Below are positions 12,741-24,530 of a stretch of 64,000 nucleotides of DNA, piece by piece. The DNA lies in the NCBI GenBank assembly GCA_019009955.1, contig CM032228.1, positions 205,481,001 through 205,545,000 on the forward strand, given 5' to 3'. The notes beneath the pieces were generated by a model. The model ran no database searches and was not told the origin of the DNA. It worked only from the letters and a program-made list of their open reading frames with translations. The stretch is from Riptortus pedestris (Eukaryota; Arthropoda; Insecta; Hemiptera; Alydidae). The position numbers were made by a program, and so were the translations under genes. Every line of letters starts with the position of its first letter. The first letter of the stretch is position 1.

Positions 12741-12989
12741 AAAACCCATAACAAAATTTTATGGATCATTAAATTTTTCAATAAGATTTGTTCTATTCAC
12801 TTTTTCTATCCGATTTATAATAATGGATATATTTCAAATTTTCTAAAGTATTCTCCTCCCACCCTTCCGATTTCAACCGTTAAAGAACTCGATATTTAGT
12901 TTCGATCGATGGACATTTGAAGATATTTTTTGAATATTGAGTCATGAGTACAACCTCAATAGCTGATTTCCCCTAAGGGAAATATGCTA

Positions 12990-13746
12990 ATAGTAAGTTC
13001 TCCTATATCCTTATCCTCTCTTGTGGCCCCACATGTTTGATGATGGAATAAAACAAATTCCTTACACTTTATTCTGTTCTCGTCTCTCAAGCGCTATTGA
13101 TTATTAGCCCTACTGTTGTTAGATCACAAAATCTTGGTAGGACTTTTGTGAGCATGCTTTTCGTAATTTGTGCCATGCCACAAGAGACTTATGAATTTGG
13201 CCTGATCTGCCTCAACAGGTTTAGTTAATCAAGAAGAGAGTGAGAGTGCCGTTGTTGGTAGATCAAACAAAGACAAGTTGTTCCGCCGGTGCCCCGCCCA
13301 GATAGTAAAACCCTGGAGTGGGGAGGCGACTTGACATTCAGGGCCCTTGTCGGAGCTACGTGCCTACAATACACACCCCTGTATTAATCCCCTCCCCTCT
13401 TCTAACAGCTTCCCCATGAACCTTCGTCTCGCCCTCCACATTGCTGATACTCCGCACAACCCTTCCCCCCTCCTTATCTTCAGTCAACTCGCTCTCTCCT
13501 TCGTTTGTCCTTAATCACCTGCCAACCTGCTTCAGCTCTTTTTATACCGCAGTGCTCCTGCCATTTGTCTCCTGACTGTCTACGCAATCAATTCCGTATA
13601 TATCATATTATCTACTGCCCATCATTGACAGTGCGGAAATAAATGTGGTCTCCTATCACAATTTCCTTCTTGTTTAAATTCCCACCATTACCATGACTGG
13701 AGACTATATTAATGATCGGGGTTGAAGTAAATTACCACTCGATATT
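12990..13746. other. Intronic sequence with a GC-richer, pyrimidine-rich stretch
   Basis: 13280..13570 is notably richer in G/C than its surroundings (CCGCCGGTGCCCCGCCC and several CCCCTCCCC runs). No ORF or repeat match was found. Confidence 0.5.
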
Positions 13747-13857
13747 AGCATATTTCTCTTAAAAGAAATCAGCTATTGAAGTCGTACTCATGGCGCGATT
13801 TTCGAAAAATGTCTTCAAATTCCGTCGATCCTACTTAGTAGATGACGAAATAAGGTC

Positions 13858-13942
<85 letters not shown>

Positions 13943-14600
13943 CCGCTCTAGTGATCGAAATTTTATGTCTTATCGTTACTAAACTCAATATATAAGCGTT
14001 TCATGTGAAACTAAAGATCAAGTTTTTTAAGGGTTGAAATCGACTTGTGGGATGGGAGTAATTTAGAGAATTTGAAATATTTCCGTTATTATAAATTGGA
14101 TAGAAAAAGTGTATAGAACAAATCTTATTGCAAATTAAATGTTCCATATATAACGTTATACGTGTTTTTGTTACTATCTGATTATAAATCGAGATTTTGG
14201 AATTTTTATGTTTCCGTGGTCGTAATTATTGTTTAATCGTTACAAAACTCGATATATAAGCGTTTTATGTAAAAAGAAAGATCAAGTTCGTTATCGGCTG
14301 AAATCAGACCAGGGGAGGAGGGGGTTTAGAGCGGAGGAATTTCGAAAATTCGAAATATCTTCGTTATTATAAGTTGGATCGAAAAAGTGTATAGAAGCAA
14401 TATTATTGCAAATTGAATGCCTACAAATGGTGGTACATATATGTTTCCCTTATCATGAACAGTAACCGAGACATTTGGAATTTTTAGTTTTCTGCCTTCA
14501 GTAATCCCCCATTCCTACTCATGTCATATTAACAATAAGCTATTATGTCATTAACTACTTTATTCTAAGCTTAAATACCAAGTATTGGTCTCATTGAAAT
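13747..14600 (+). mobile_element. HINE-like element, long form, 3' truncated
   Basis: The 5' end is AGCATATTTCTCTTAAAAGAAATCAGCTATTGA, followed by GTCGTACTCATGGCGCG, (TA)n at 13864..13941, then two tandem copies of the internal unit. Unit 1 runs about 13945..14160 and unit 2 about 14210..14430. Each contains ATCAAGTT, TTGAAATCGAC or CTGAAATCAGACC, a G-rich block and CGAAATAT or GAAATAT..CCGTTATTATAA. The last block resembles CTTCAGTAATCCCCCATTCC...AAGCTTAAATACCA. The 3' hairpin is not found. Confidence 0.7.
13864..13941. repeat. (TA)n microsatellite inside HINE
   Basis: About 39 TA units, the longest uninterrupted TA run in the window. Confidence 0.95.
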
Positions 14601-16979
14601 TTCACTTTTTGAGGTAAAAGCAAATGTGGTGCTTCTGGGAAATCTTCTTAGTTAACGTAGACCCTGAGTGGACTATTTTTCTTTTATTTAATTGGTCCTA
14701 CGCCCCATCTTACTTGCTCAATTACAATTGGTTAGCCCAGACTCGGCGTCTTGAACTGGAAAGAAAGACTCGAGTCGATTCAAACCATTTATTGTTTGGC
14801 CCTGGCTATGGGACGTAGGCCCTGAAAGTACTATGCCAAGTAAAATTTATCAAGTCGAAATACTGACATTTACTTTGTTTTTTTACCGGTCTTCAATTTT
14901 AGTCCACCACCAGCCAACCATAATATGAAAATGTATATTAATGTTATCGCCTGCATGCTAGTACTGGTAATCCCTATTACTACTTAGCATATTCAGCCTA
15001 TTTGCTATGTATACATGGCTCTATAACGATTCTGTTCGAGTACGATTCCCTCACATCCTGGTAATTTTATAATTGGAAAGACTGGTAACCTTGCCTAGAA
15101 AGGCTAGGCTTCTGCCTCCCCTTGTCCTGAGGATCTAAATTCCTATTTGCCGGAACAATACCCAGCAGGAGGTGGTTAGTGGTGGTGGAGGTGAATCATT
15201 TCATTATAACGAATAGGAATTTTCATAACTGTCAATTCAGTGGACTGTATATTAAATGGAAGTTATACTACAATTATTTGGGTAAGAAACAGTTTTTTTT
15301 TTTTTAATTTTTCTATTCTTTTTAATGTTTATTTTGCGAGACTAAGGATGATCGACAAGTGTCCACGATGGGACTATGGGTTGCATTGATAAGATAAAGG
15401 CCTTGTCCATCCGGAAGTCAAAGACACTGCTCGAATTTATTAAATATTTGATTAGCTCCAACTAGTGTATTAATGTCTTAGGTAATATTGTTAAACTGAA
15501 CCCACCCCCTTTACACAGACACTCACACACACGTATATTGAATCTGTATATGTGTGTTTTTATTTAAGGTTGTGTTTGTGTGGGTGTGTGTGCCTCAGAT
15601 AGGAGTAAATGGTAGAATTTAGGTAGAAAAAGTTGAGGGAGATTGGTAAAAGAAGGAATATCTTGGGGGTTGATAAAAGATCCAGGGTCATAGACTGCTA
15701 AAAGAGTTGTCGGTCCCCATCGTCTCCTTCTGTTTCCGATTCATCATTCAAATCACATTCTATACGGGTAAATGCACTTATCCTTCTCAAGGATACTTTC
15801 CCTTTCATAATGTTTATTTTTCCTTAAAAAAAGTTCTTTTTTAGGGTCCTCCGTCTTTCACAAGGGCCCTTATATTGAGTATCGTCTTTGAGCCTGTTCG
15901 TTCCTCACTCTTTTACACTTTCATATATTTTATATTGAGAAGACGTATATTCACAGAATTCGCTAAGCATTCGGCATTTGGGCTGCCTTGTTAAGTAATA
16001 TTCGGCACACTCACATTGGGAAAATATAGCTTTAATATTATCTTAGAGTTAGACATTACACTTTAATATTAGCCTTAGAAGCACAATGTTGACCTTAATA
16101 TATAACCATAACATTGGAGAAATATTTTCAATTTTAATCAAAAGTCTGTAAAGTTTAGATATTTTTTTTCCATTTAAGTTGACCTGAAAGAAAATTGAAT
16201 GCCATAGCAGCCTAGATACATACTTAGTTTTATGAACACCAACTCATTTGATCGAAATCGACTAAGTGGGAGGGGAATAAAAATCATTGCAAATTGCTCC
16301 GTACGTATTAGGGCTACTAAAACATGGTTTTATATCTTTCTTTGCTAACACGAAAAGATTTAAAATTATGTTTTATGACATTTTTCGATTAAAGCCATTG
16401 CAGCCGAAGATATCGTATACCACTTTCAAACAAACTAATTTTAAATGAAGTGCTGCAAAATATTTCGTACATTTAATTTAAAAAGAACATGAGGAAGGAT
16501 ATTCTTGTGTTCACGTCAGTTTTTTTTTTTTTTATTTTTTTATTAGAGAAGCCTTGTTACCCTTTTAATATATTAAAGTAATTAACTTCTTTGGATTATC
16601 TGCGAGTTCACGTGAACAAATCCGATGGCCAATGTAACGTGGTATTCGAGGTTAAAATTAGTGATTTTCCTCATCATGTGAATGAAAAAGATGACTGTTG
16701 ATGAGCCAACATTAAATGTGCATCAATGTGAGGCTTTCTGAATTTTATTTTTGTTTTAAGATCCTTAATTCACATTTTCGGCTAGGACATATACCCTACA
16801 TGCCCTTAATGTACATACTAACCTAGCATGTGGAACTCTATGTCATTTGCAATAAATGAAATGAAATATATATATTACTGGCTAAGGTACCCGGGTTTGC
16901 TCGGGGTATGTTAATAATAAAAGTATGCGTATTTTTTTTCTAAACTTCGTGGACCATATAATTCATGGTCATGAATAGT

Positions 16980-16985
<6 letters not shown>
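14601..16985. other. Intronic sequence, nothing firmly recognised
   Basis: Imperfect (CA)n/(TG)n patches at 15517..15595. A very decayed HINE-like phrase (GATCGAAATCGACTAAGTGGGAGGGG) lies near 16250. At 16885..16910 is a hairpin-like CCCGGGTTTGCTCGGGG. No gene seen. Confidence 0.5.

Positions 16986-17038
<53 letters not shown>
16986..17038. repeat. (TA)n microsatellite
   Basis: About 26 TA units, not flanked by recognisable HINE sequence. Confidence 0.95.
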
Positions 17039-17040
<2 letters not shown>

Positions 17041-19957
17041 AATTAACGGGTGGGCAACTTTATTTTAAATTTCCTAAACTTGTAAAGAGATTTTTTTAAT
17101 GGTATTGTAAATATTTATAACTTAATGTAAATGTTAAATAAAATCCATTCCAAAGTTATTTAGTGATGTTGTAAGGTCTGAATGCGGATGTAGATAGGAA
17201 GAACGTAAAAATACCTATACGTGGAAATAGGGTCGTACTCAGAACAGGTTTATGGTCTATTTACAAATAGGGAACAGACAAGGCATTCTAAGGGCCAAGG
17301 GCTTTACCTGAATCACAAATACTCCTCTCTCCGAATAGATTCCCTTATTTAGTATCCTTTTTTTTAACCCTGTTAGGCGCGTCCAAAAATGATCCCAGGT
17401 CCAAATTAAAAAAATATATTTTTGTTATTGTCACTTTTTTTCACTAAAGAATTTTCTTGAGGATTAATAGAAAAAAATTAATCAAAAATTTAGTTTAATT
17501 TTGTAGAACGATATATGAAAAAAAAAAGTTATTAATTTCAAATGAAGAAAGTTCTTCATTGTAAAACACATTTTCAATACTCATACAACAGAGAATTATT
17601 ATTAAAATAAATGAGGTACTACAAATTCGAGCAAGGTTAAGAAATATCAGATAAAGTACAATTTGGGCGAGGTCCAGCAATTACTATTAAATATTAAGGA
17701 ACTTAAAATATTTCATTTTTCTTTAAAACCAATACAAATGCATGATACTAAAAGGTAAAATAAAAAGCTAGTGTTATTTAGAATAAACAATTAATTAATA
17801 TCAATTAGGAAGCACTGATTTGTGGCATCTTTTTGCAATGGTTTATTTCTTACACTCGGGTATATTTCCCGTCTTCACATTATACGAACTCGCAGTGGAG
17901 GCGTAGGTATTTGTGGTTCAGGAATTATAGGTCCCTTACACCACCTAAAATTTTAGAGGGTAGTGTAGGAATATTCCCCATTCTTACAATTTCAGGTTTG
18001 ACAAGCTCCTAGCCTACATTTTCTAAAACTATTGTTCTTTTACATTTCTATCCGTCTAAGTTCTTCGTTTTTAAAATACTTAATGCTTTGATTCCGGTCA
18101 TAAAACAAAGAAAACTACCATTGGCAAGCGATACGTGACGAAGACAGAAGCGTCAAATACTGATCAAGAAAGCTTTAATATTTACTTTAGATCACTAAAA
18201 ACATAACGAACAACAACAGATTTCTATAAATCTAATAATAATCAAAATAAAATGATTGAAGAAATTGCACGTACAAAAAATGATGCCACCGTTAGACGCG
18301 TGGGCTACAGGTGAAGTGATTTTGGATTTTCACTGCACAGTCTTGCTCACACAAGGTTAGACTCATACTGGCATAAGGCAGTCCCCTACAAACAGCTACT
18401 AGTCCCGAGCCCAGAAAAAGTAGGATTGCGTGCCTAGAGGAAAATTACAGGTACAAATCTCAATACCTTGTCGTTTTAATAATAGTATTGTTGATTTCTT
18501 TTTTAGGGACGTGTGCTTTTATCATTAAAAAGTTGTTATTTGGAATTGAATCATTTCTCAGTAAAATACGAGTGAAGAATTGTAGAAAATTACCCTTAAA
18601 GGAATCGAACGTTAAGGCTTTTTTTTTCTCCATGCGTTCTTCAAATATCCATAGGCCTGGAGGATATTCCAACTCAGAAAATTGAGTTAGCCTAGTATCA
18701 CAGCTCCCTTCGAGCGATACGGCTTATATACAGCACTCCTCCACTCATTTCCAACATTTTTGACACTACAGTCACAGTATACAAAACCTTGTCATCTGGG
18801 TAAGAACACTCAAGCGAACTATTTCGCCAGAAATGCTGTTCATAGAAGTCGTCCAAATTTTAATTTAATCACTCACCAGGACACCTTTACAAACTTATCA
18901 TTCAAAACGGGCAACATACATGAACTATACACATGGACAACAAACTGAATAATATAATATACAATAGCTTGATAATGTTAACAGTAAATAATCAAGCTAT
19001 CTATGGTAGAAAAGAGGAGTTGGTTTTATGCCACCTAAGAATTGGCAATTCAAAATTAACACTTAATGGCTACTTTTAAATTTAAAAAACAACACTACTC
19101 TACATGTAATGTTGAACTTACCATAAACACCTACTGACTGACACATATTACAGAACTGAGTGATCATACCCAGTATATGTCAACCATACTCGCATATTTA
19201 TATGGCGCAGGGCTATATGTAAGCTCGTTTGAGGCCATTAAGAAAAGCAGATGTTTGAATAGCCGATAGCATATTAATAGAAGCTGTACAATTTCAATTT
19301 GAACACCGACTCCCCGTATTATTACAGGAAGTTAAAATAGTAGCTACTACAGGAGGTAAATACCTCTTAATAAATTTGTTTCATTGATGTCATGTCAATA
19401 ACTAAATCAATGTCCATCGATTTTTCCTAGTAGCAGTCGTTTTTAATTAGTTGTATTTTATTTTTTTTAACGAACAAAACTAAGTCTTTGCAGTTAATGA
19501 ACTCCATTTAACTTTAAAATTATATCATTAATAAATTCCGCTAATGAATTATTTTTAATATAACGAAAGTTAATACCTCCGAACGATAAATCTTCGTATA
19601 AAATTAATTAAAAAATGTTTTCCTCAGGCCACACATAATTGTGTTATGGGAGGATAATATTTATTAGGATGTGCCAGCTAATGGCTTGTGAAGAAAAAAA
19701 AAAAAGATTATTTACTGGGTATATGGTGTATTTTCTGACTCGTTAAAATTCGAAATTTAGGGTTCATTTACAGAAATTCATTTTTTCATAAAAGTTTCCT
19801 CTTTGGCCTAAGGCATTGAATTATTTTTTTGTTAATTTTACTCGTGCTATATAATTTAAACCATCCTCTGATTCTGACTGGTGCATTCTACTGATTAAAT
19901 TCTAAATGAATAAATAAAAACGACCTGTGTCTTTTATGTGAGGTTCTCATTTTTATA
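17039..19957. other. AT-rich intronic sequence, nothing recognised
   Basis: Short opposing ORFs at 18460..18685 are without motifs. No repeat family was identified. Confidence 0.6.
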
Positions 19958-20600
19958 AGCAGATTTCCCTTAAAAGAAATCAGCTATTGAGGTAATACTA
20001 ATGACTCGATTTCCGAAAAACTCACCTCAAATGTCCATCCATCCTACCTACTAGACGACGAAATGAGATCCGTTCAAAATGACATATATACACACACACA
20101 CACATTTGTCTGTTCCCGCCTTAGCGGTCGTAATTTTGGTTTTATCCTTACTAAACTCGATTTATAAGCGATTCATGCAAAATTGAGATGAACTTGGTTA
20201 GCATTTAATATCGGACCGGTGAGGGGGGGGGATCGTTGTGTGATGACGTCATCACTTAAGGTTTTACGTTCAAACTCGATATTTAACCCTTCCAACAATA
20301 AAAATCATATTTGTTATTGACAGACATGGGACTAAGAAAGGTTATAGACGTGGAGAATATGAAAAATCAAAATATTTGAGTTTGATGAGTCGTATCGAAA
20401 AATGTTATAGAACCAATCTTGTTAAAATATTGATGCTCTACAATTTTTTCTTCGTGCATTTTTTTTTGTAACTCAAATTTTAACCGAGTAATTCGTACTT
20501 CCTGTTTTTCAGTCGGAATATGTGTTGAGATGTGATCACTAGGGAATCATACTAGCACAAGGGAAATCTGCTTATTTCACGAAACCCCTGCATAACTGAC
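19958..20600 (+). mobile_element. HINE-like element with (CA)n core
   Basis: Complete. The 5' end is AGCAGATTTCCCTTAAAAGAAATCAGCTATTGAGG, followed by a diverged ATCCATCCTACC...GATCCGTTCAAAA block. The core is short TA plus CACACACA at 20083..20104, then TGTCTGTTCCCGCC and AGCGGTCGTAATTTT. A G-run (GGTGAGGGGGGGG) follows near 20220. The 3' end is GGGAAATCTGCTTATTTCACG, then AAACCCCTGCATAACTGAC. The 3' hairpin is weakened by substitutions. Confidence 0.75.
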
Positions 20601-20728
20601 TTTTAACTTACCTAATTTTAGCAGATTTCTTCCCATAATCAACAAACGAAGTCATCCTTATGGACTTATGTAGAAGATTAAAAAGAGAATTAAGTCTGTT
20701 TACTATTATTCAATTAGAAGAATGACAT

Positions 20729-20735
<7 letters not shown>

Positions 20736-20799
<64 letters not shown>
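20736..20799. repeat. (TA)n(TG)n compound microsatellite
   Basis: About 17 TA then 14 TG units. It lies immediately upstream of a SINE fragment on the opposite strand. Confidence 0.95.
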
Positions 20800-20801
<2 letters not shown>

Positions 20802-20812
20802 TTTTGTTACCA

Positions 20813-20990
20813 GATATTATTATGTTTTCACGTCCACTGTTATGGATAATAGGGACGGATTATGTACTGATTGCCACCCTTTTTTAGCCAGGGTTGTACT
20901 AAGGATTTTATTAAATGAGTTCATCACTAAATAAATTTCTATTTCCGGCGCGAATCGAACTGTGCACTATTTGGTGAGATAGAATATTTA
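20813..20990 (-). mobile_element. tRNA-derived SINE, partial
   Basis: Minus-strand copy retaining the tail side (ACGTCCACTGTTATGG), GATTGCCACCCTTTTTTAGCC, TAAGGATTTTATTAAATGAG, and a B-box-like GCGCGAATCGAAC at 20948..20960. The A-box end is lost. Confidence 0.7.
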
Positions 20991-21387
20991 AAAATAAATA
21001 AACGAAACATGTATATAAATTATAATTCATTTTATCCGTATAATTCTTATTTGTTGTCTCTTTGAATCAATGGTTATTGACTGAGCTTGGAGCTCTTTTG
21101 GGGGCCGAGAAAAGGTTTTTGTTGGAATGAATCCCCTTGAGCTGAATCAGAGTCCTTTCACTATGAACGCTCCTTTCCTGAATGATTCATTGAATTCGTC
21201 ACTTGAGGAAGTCTGAAATTGCTTTCTTTTCAGTAGCTCTGCCTTGGGCTTCGTCGCTGGTTAATTTTCATATCTCAGGGTAACGTTAAGACTGTAGCCG
21301 AGTTAATGTCTTAAGAGTAATTTTACTCACATCTTGAGAGTTCATTCTATACTTGGAGAGAGATTTTGGAGTGCAATTCTTCACAAG
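20991..21387. other. Intronic sequence, nothing recognised
   Basis: Mixed composition; no ORF or repeat identified. Confidence 0.55.
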
Positions 21388-21441
21388 TTTTTATTTCAGC
21401 GCTAAGCTCTTTCAAAGAATATTGTATCCATCTTCAGAGCT
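21388..21441 (-). ncRNA. Hammerhead-like stem-loop, minus strand
   Basis: On the minus strand the core CTGAAGA (21431..21437 on +) is preceded by GCT and followed by T and the stem GGATA-CAA-TATTC. GAAA comes next (21410..21413), then TT and AGC, which can pair with the initial GCT as stem I. AATAAA follows (TTTATT at 21390..21395 on +). Two extra T residues before GAAA weaken stem II. It shares its layout and trailing AATAAA with 9524..9577, so it may be an older copy of the same element end. Confidence 0.3.
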
Positions 21442-21900
21442 ACTTGCATGCACTCAGGAAATGACAGAAAATGGCTCAATTGGACAAGTGACGGCAAGTG
21501 TGGAATTGGACGTCTTTTTCTTTCTCCAAGTACACAATATTCTTCACTTCCAACAACACTGCTGTGAGTTGATTCTATGTTTATTCTCATTATGTCGGTA
21601 GTCATCTATATTTCGTCTTATTCTCCAGAGGGATGTGTTGGGTTTTGAAGGGAATGTTATTAGGCGATATGTTCAACACATAGAAAGGTATTTCGGTCTC
21701 TTTGTACCTAGCGGTCGAACATCTACTAATGAATTGCTTCATTTGATGCAATGTTAGTACTGTTACACGGAACGTTGACACATTCTATTGGAACACATTT
21801 ATGTTAGTTCTGTTAACAATCTAGCACTGAAGACGCTAATATGTCAAGAAACGTCATACTCCTAGCTTAAATATCAATTTTTTTTTTTAAATTCCATTTT
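21442..21900. other. Intronic sequence, nothing recognised
   Basis: No ORF of note and no repeat match. Confidence 0.55.
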
Positions 21901-22080
21901 GAAACTGAATATCAAGTTCGTTAAAACCGGAATTTGACCTTGCAGAGTGGGTGGGGGGAGGAGTTAGAGAAATTGTAAATAATCAAATTGTATGTCTTCG
22001 TTATTATACTTCAATTCTAAACATTATACATTATCAATTTTGTTTATTCATGCATATCAAATTTTAATAATGTCATACAT
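21901..22080 (+). mobile_element. HINE internal fragment, diverged
   Basis: Retains ATATCAAGTTCGTTAAAACCGGAATTTGACC, the G-rich block GTGGGTGGGGGGAGGAGTTAGAG, and CTTCGTTATTATACTT. The internal unit is recognisable but both ends are missing. Confidence 0.6.
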
Positions 22081-23821
22081 TTTTGTCTTTTTTCTCTAAT
22101 TTTAATATTGTATTTATTTGATTTTCCCCCTTTTCAGGTTTTCCCTTTACTTCATTATAAACCTAATACCAAATTTAGTTTCATTTCTTGATTTCATTGT
22201 TCATATAATTCTTACGAAAAAAAATTCGGCTGGAATGACGTACACATGACGTCATCTGAGTTTCATTAAAGGGTCTAGGAAAAGTGTTTGCTTCAGTCGG
22301 TCCTTGCTTGGTCTGCTGAACAGATTGTGTTTTTAAATTATCCCCGGGTAAAAATGAAAATCCTAAAATATAAACACCCATTAATAGCTCAAGTAATAAA
22401 GCAGGTCGCTTTAAGGTTATATATAGTTAAAGCCCTTGGTCAGGATGTCCCCTTGACCTAGTTCATTTCCATATCAGGAGTTGCAGTGGAAGAGGCTCTC
22501 ACCCAGAGGGGCATAGCTTGAGGTGGATATTTCCCAAGAGCCCTTTAATTTGATCGATGCTCGTCCCTTCCATTGCTCCGACCATTGTTCCATTCCGAAC
22601 CTAGTAATGAAGGGGTTCAACCAATCTTGTCAAATATACTGAATATTGACAGTCGCACCGTCAATATCATTCAATTTGCGAAAGACGTTATTTAAAGAAA
22701 ATTCCCTTTAAGAGCAATCTGTTTCGTTTTAAAACCATCCAACGTTTGATAACAGAGTTTGGTATGTAACAAAATGGGCACAGTATATTTAGCTCAATTT
22801 CTATAAGAAGATAATATAAAAACTCGGAAGTATACGAAGAAGTAAGTTACAAATTTTCTGATTGTATATGTGTATATAACCATCATGATCTATGTAGAAG
22901 CTAAGCCTTGCAGTTGCACCATTTTGTTCTTTCCGGAGCTGCTTTTTTCGTATTAATATACTAACCGAAATCCTTAGGATTTTGATGTCATTAAAAATTG
23001 GATTTTGAGTTTAAACTAATCTATGGCGTCCTTTAGGACTTTCCGCATTATATACGTATACACTCACATCCCTCGATTAGGAACAATTTCGAAATAAAAC
23101 TTTGAAACTAATGTGATTAAACTAATATACGGAATCATTATTTTCAATCTCCTTTGAACATAAATATTATCACAAATAGTAAGCAAGATAGACTCTCACA
23201 GGGTTCAGTATTTCGGGGGCAGATTATCATCATATCGCTGTTCCTTACTTTTTTGGTATAGCTTTCCTAACTGAGTTGCTGCTTATTCATTCCATAAGCT
23301 CCTCAAATCCTACACGAAACTGAGTGAGCACCTGTTTTTATCCTTACTCCGTTTATTTCATATATTTACAGTTTACCTTATTTTATGTTCTAATAAAAAT
23401 ATAATGAACAAAACGCTTCTTCTTTTTTTTCTAAATATTGAACAAGACCATAAATAGGTGAGTGAACTTTAAGATGTAAAAAAAAGTCAATCCCCCTACA
23501 TCTCCTCCTTGTCTGTCATTTCTTGAGATCACAACTTAGCGACAAGACTTAAACTTAAGTTAGGGGATAAAAGCTACTCTTGGAGTGCTTTGGAAAAATA
23601 AAGCTGAGCTTTTATTTTCAAGGTTTGTGTCCATTAAGATACATTAGCTCTTCTTCTAAGTCTTTTCTCGAAAACATGGTCGAACAATGTTTTCCGTCTC
23701 AACACTGTGTCCTCTTCGACACTCCACAACATTTAGAGCATTCTAATTTTACTTGCAAAGGCTTGGAAATCGAAATTCATGCCCAAATGTTAAAAACATT
23801 TTATAAACAAACAGGTTTTTA

Positions 23822-23826
<5 letters not shown>
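22081..23826. other. AT-rich intronic sequence, nothing recognised
   Basis: No repeat family or credible ORF seen. Confidence 0.55.

Positions 23827-23866
<40 letters not shown>
23827..23866. repeat. (TA)n microsatellite
   Basis: About 20 TA units, with no HINE flanks. Confidence 0.95.
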
Positions 23867-23869
<3 letters not shown>

Positions 23870-24040
23870 TTCAAATCTGTATTTTTGATCAAAACGTTTG
23901 ATCCAGTTACTCTCGTAGCTAATACATTTTATGTTCGGTTGCAGTGCCTTAATAAAGAATAATTGGGTCTAATCGTTTCTGAAACCAATTAAAATATTTC
24001 AGGACAAAAGAAAGAATCTTTAGGTCTCAAACCAGCTATC

Positions 24041-24097
24041 TTTATTCTCTTATTTCCAATAGCAGACGTTTCGCCCTCCTGGGCATTAGCCATACGT
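24041..24097 (-). other. Decayed hammerhead-like hairpin with trailing AATAAA
   Basis: Minus strand: GGCTAATG, the perfect hairpin GCCC-AGGA-GGGC, then GAAACGTCTGC, with AATAAA 22 nt after (TTTATT at 24041 on +). The CUGANGA core is broken (CTAATG), so this is at most a relic. GAAACGTC after a stem is typical of Penelope-like terminal motifs as I know them. Confidence 0.3.
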
Positions 24098-24530
24098 CAA
24101 ATTTATTCCTTCCAGTCAATACGTTATAATAATAATAAATCTCCACAGAATAAAAAATCCCTTATTACAATGAGGCTTACCGAGTGGTAATGTCAGATAT
24201 TGTTCCATAAATTACCACTTGGTAAGTTGTGAAATTAATAAAGAATGTTTATATAACACAGGCAAATTATAACCTTTTATTGTTTTTGTATTATAAATTC
24301 ATCAACCAAGTGGCGCTTTAGGAAATCAAAAATAGACCACCTGTACCCATAGCAAAGGATGAGAGAGAGACATTTTCAAATTCCATCCGACTTCAGAAGT
24401 GTACTTAACAAATGATCTTCGGCATTAATTATGAAAGGGACTATTGTGTGCAAAAAGAACACTAGTGGAGCTTGGCATTTTGAAATTATGTTAGTAATAA
24501 TTCATGTGATTACATATTAACCTCAGCCAT

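Larger units (their letters stand above)
11466..12989 (-). mobile_element. HINE-like element, long form, interrupted by a younger HINE
   Basis: The 3' hairpin end is at left (GTCCGTCTCGCTGGGGCAACG, then AACTAAGCAGATTTCC) and the 5' palindromic end is at 12961..12989 (CTGATTTCCCCTAAGGGAAATATGCT). The internal body runs 11510..12066 and resumes at 12741 with the expected next block (ATTTAATTT...AAGATTTGTTCTAT). The break is filled by the element at 12077..12740. In this copy the (TA)n is lost: the block ending CTCGATATTTA runs directly into GATCGATGGACATTTGAAG. Confidence 0.75.

Noticed and set aside
12454..12781. Minus-strand ORFs rich in Tyr-Ile repeats
   Set aside because: They are translations of the (TA)n microsatellite inside a HINE. 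The same applies at 20722, 23580, 31442, 31508 and 44401.
13280..13570. GC-rich, C-rich stretch as a gene or promoter
   Set aside because: No ORF, no core promoter elements, and similar pyrimidine patches occur at 1373, 6060 and 10740.
16885..16910. CCCGGGTTTGCTCGGGG hairpin as a transposon end
   Set aside because: Suggestive of dispersed-repeat termini but single-copy in this window, with no partner end.
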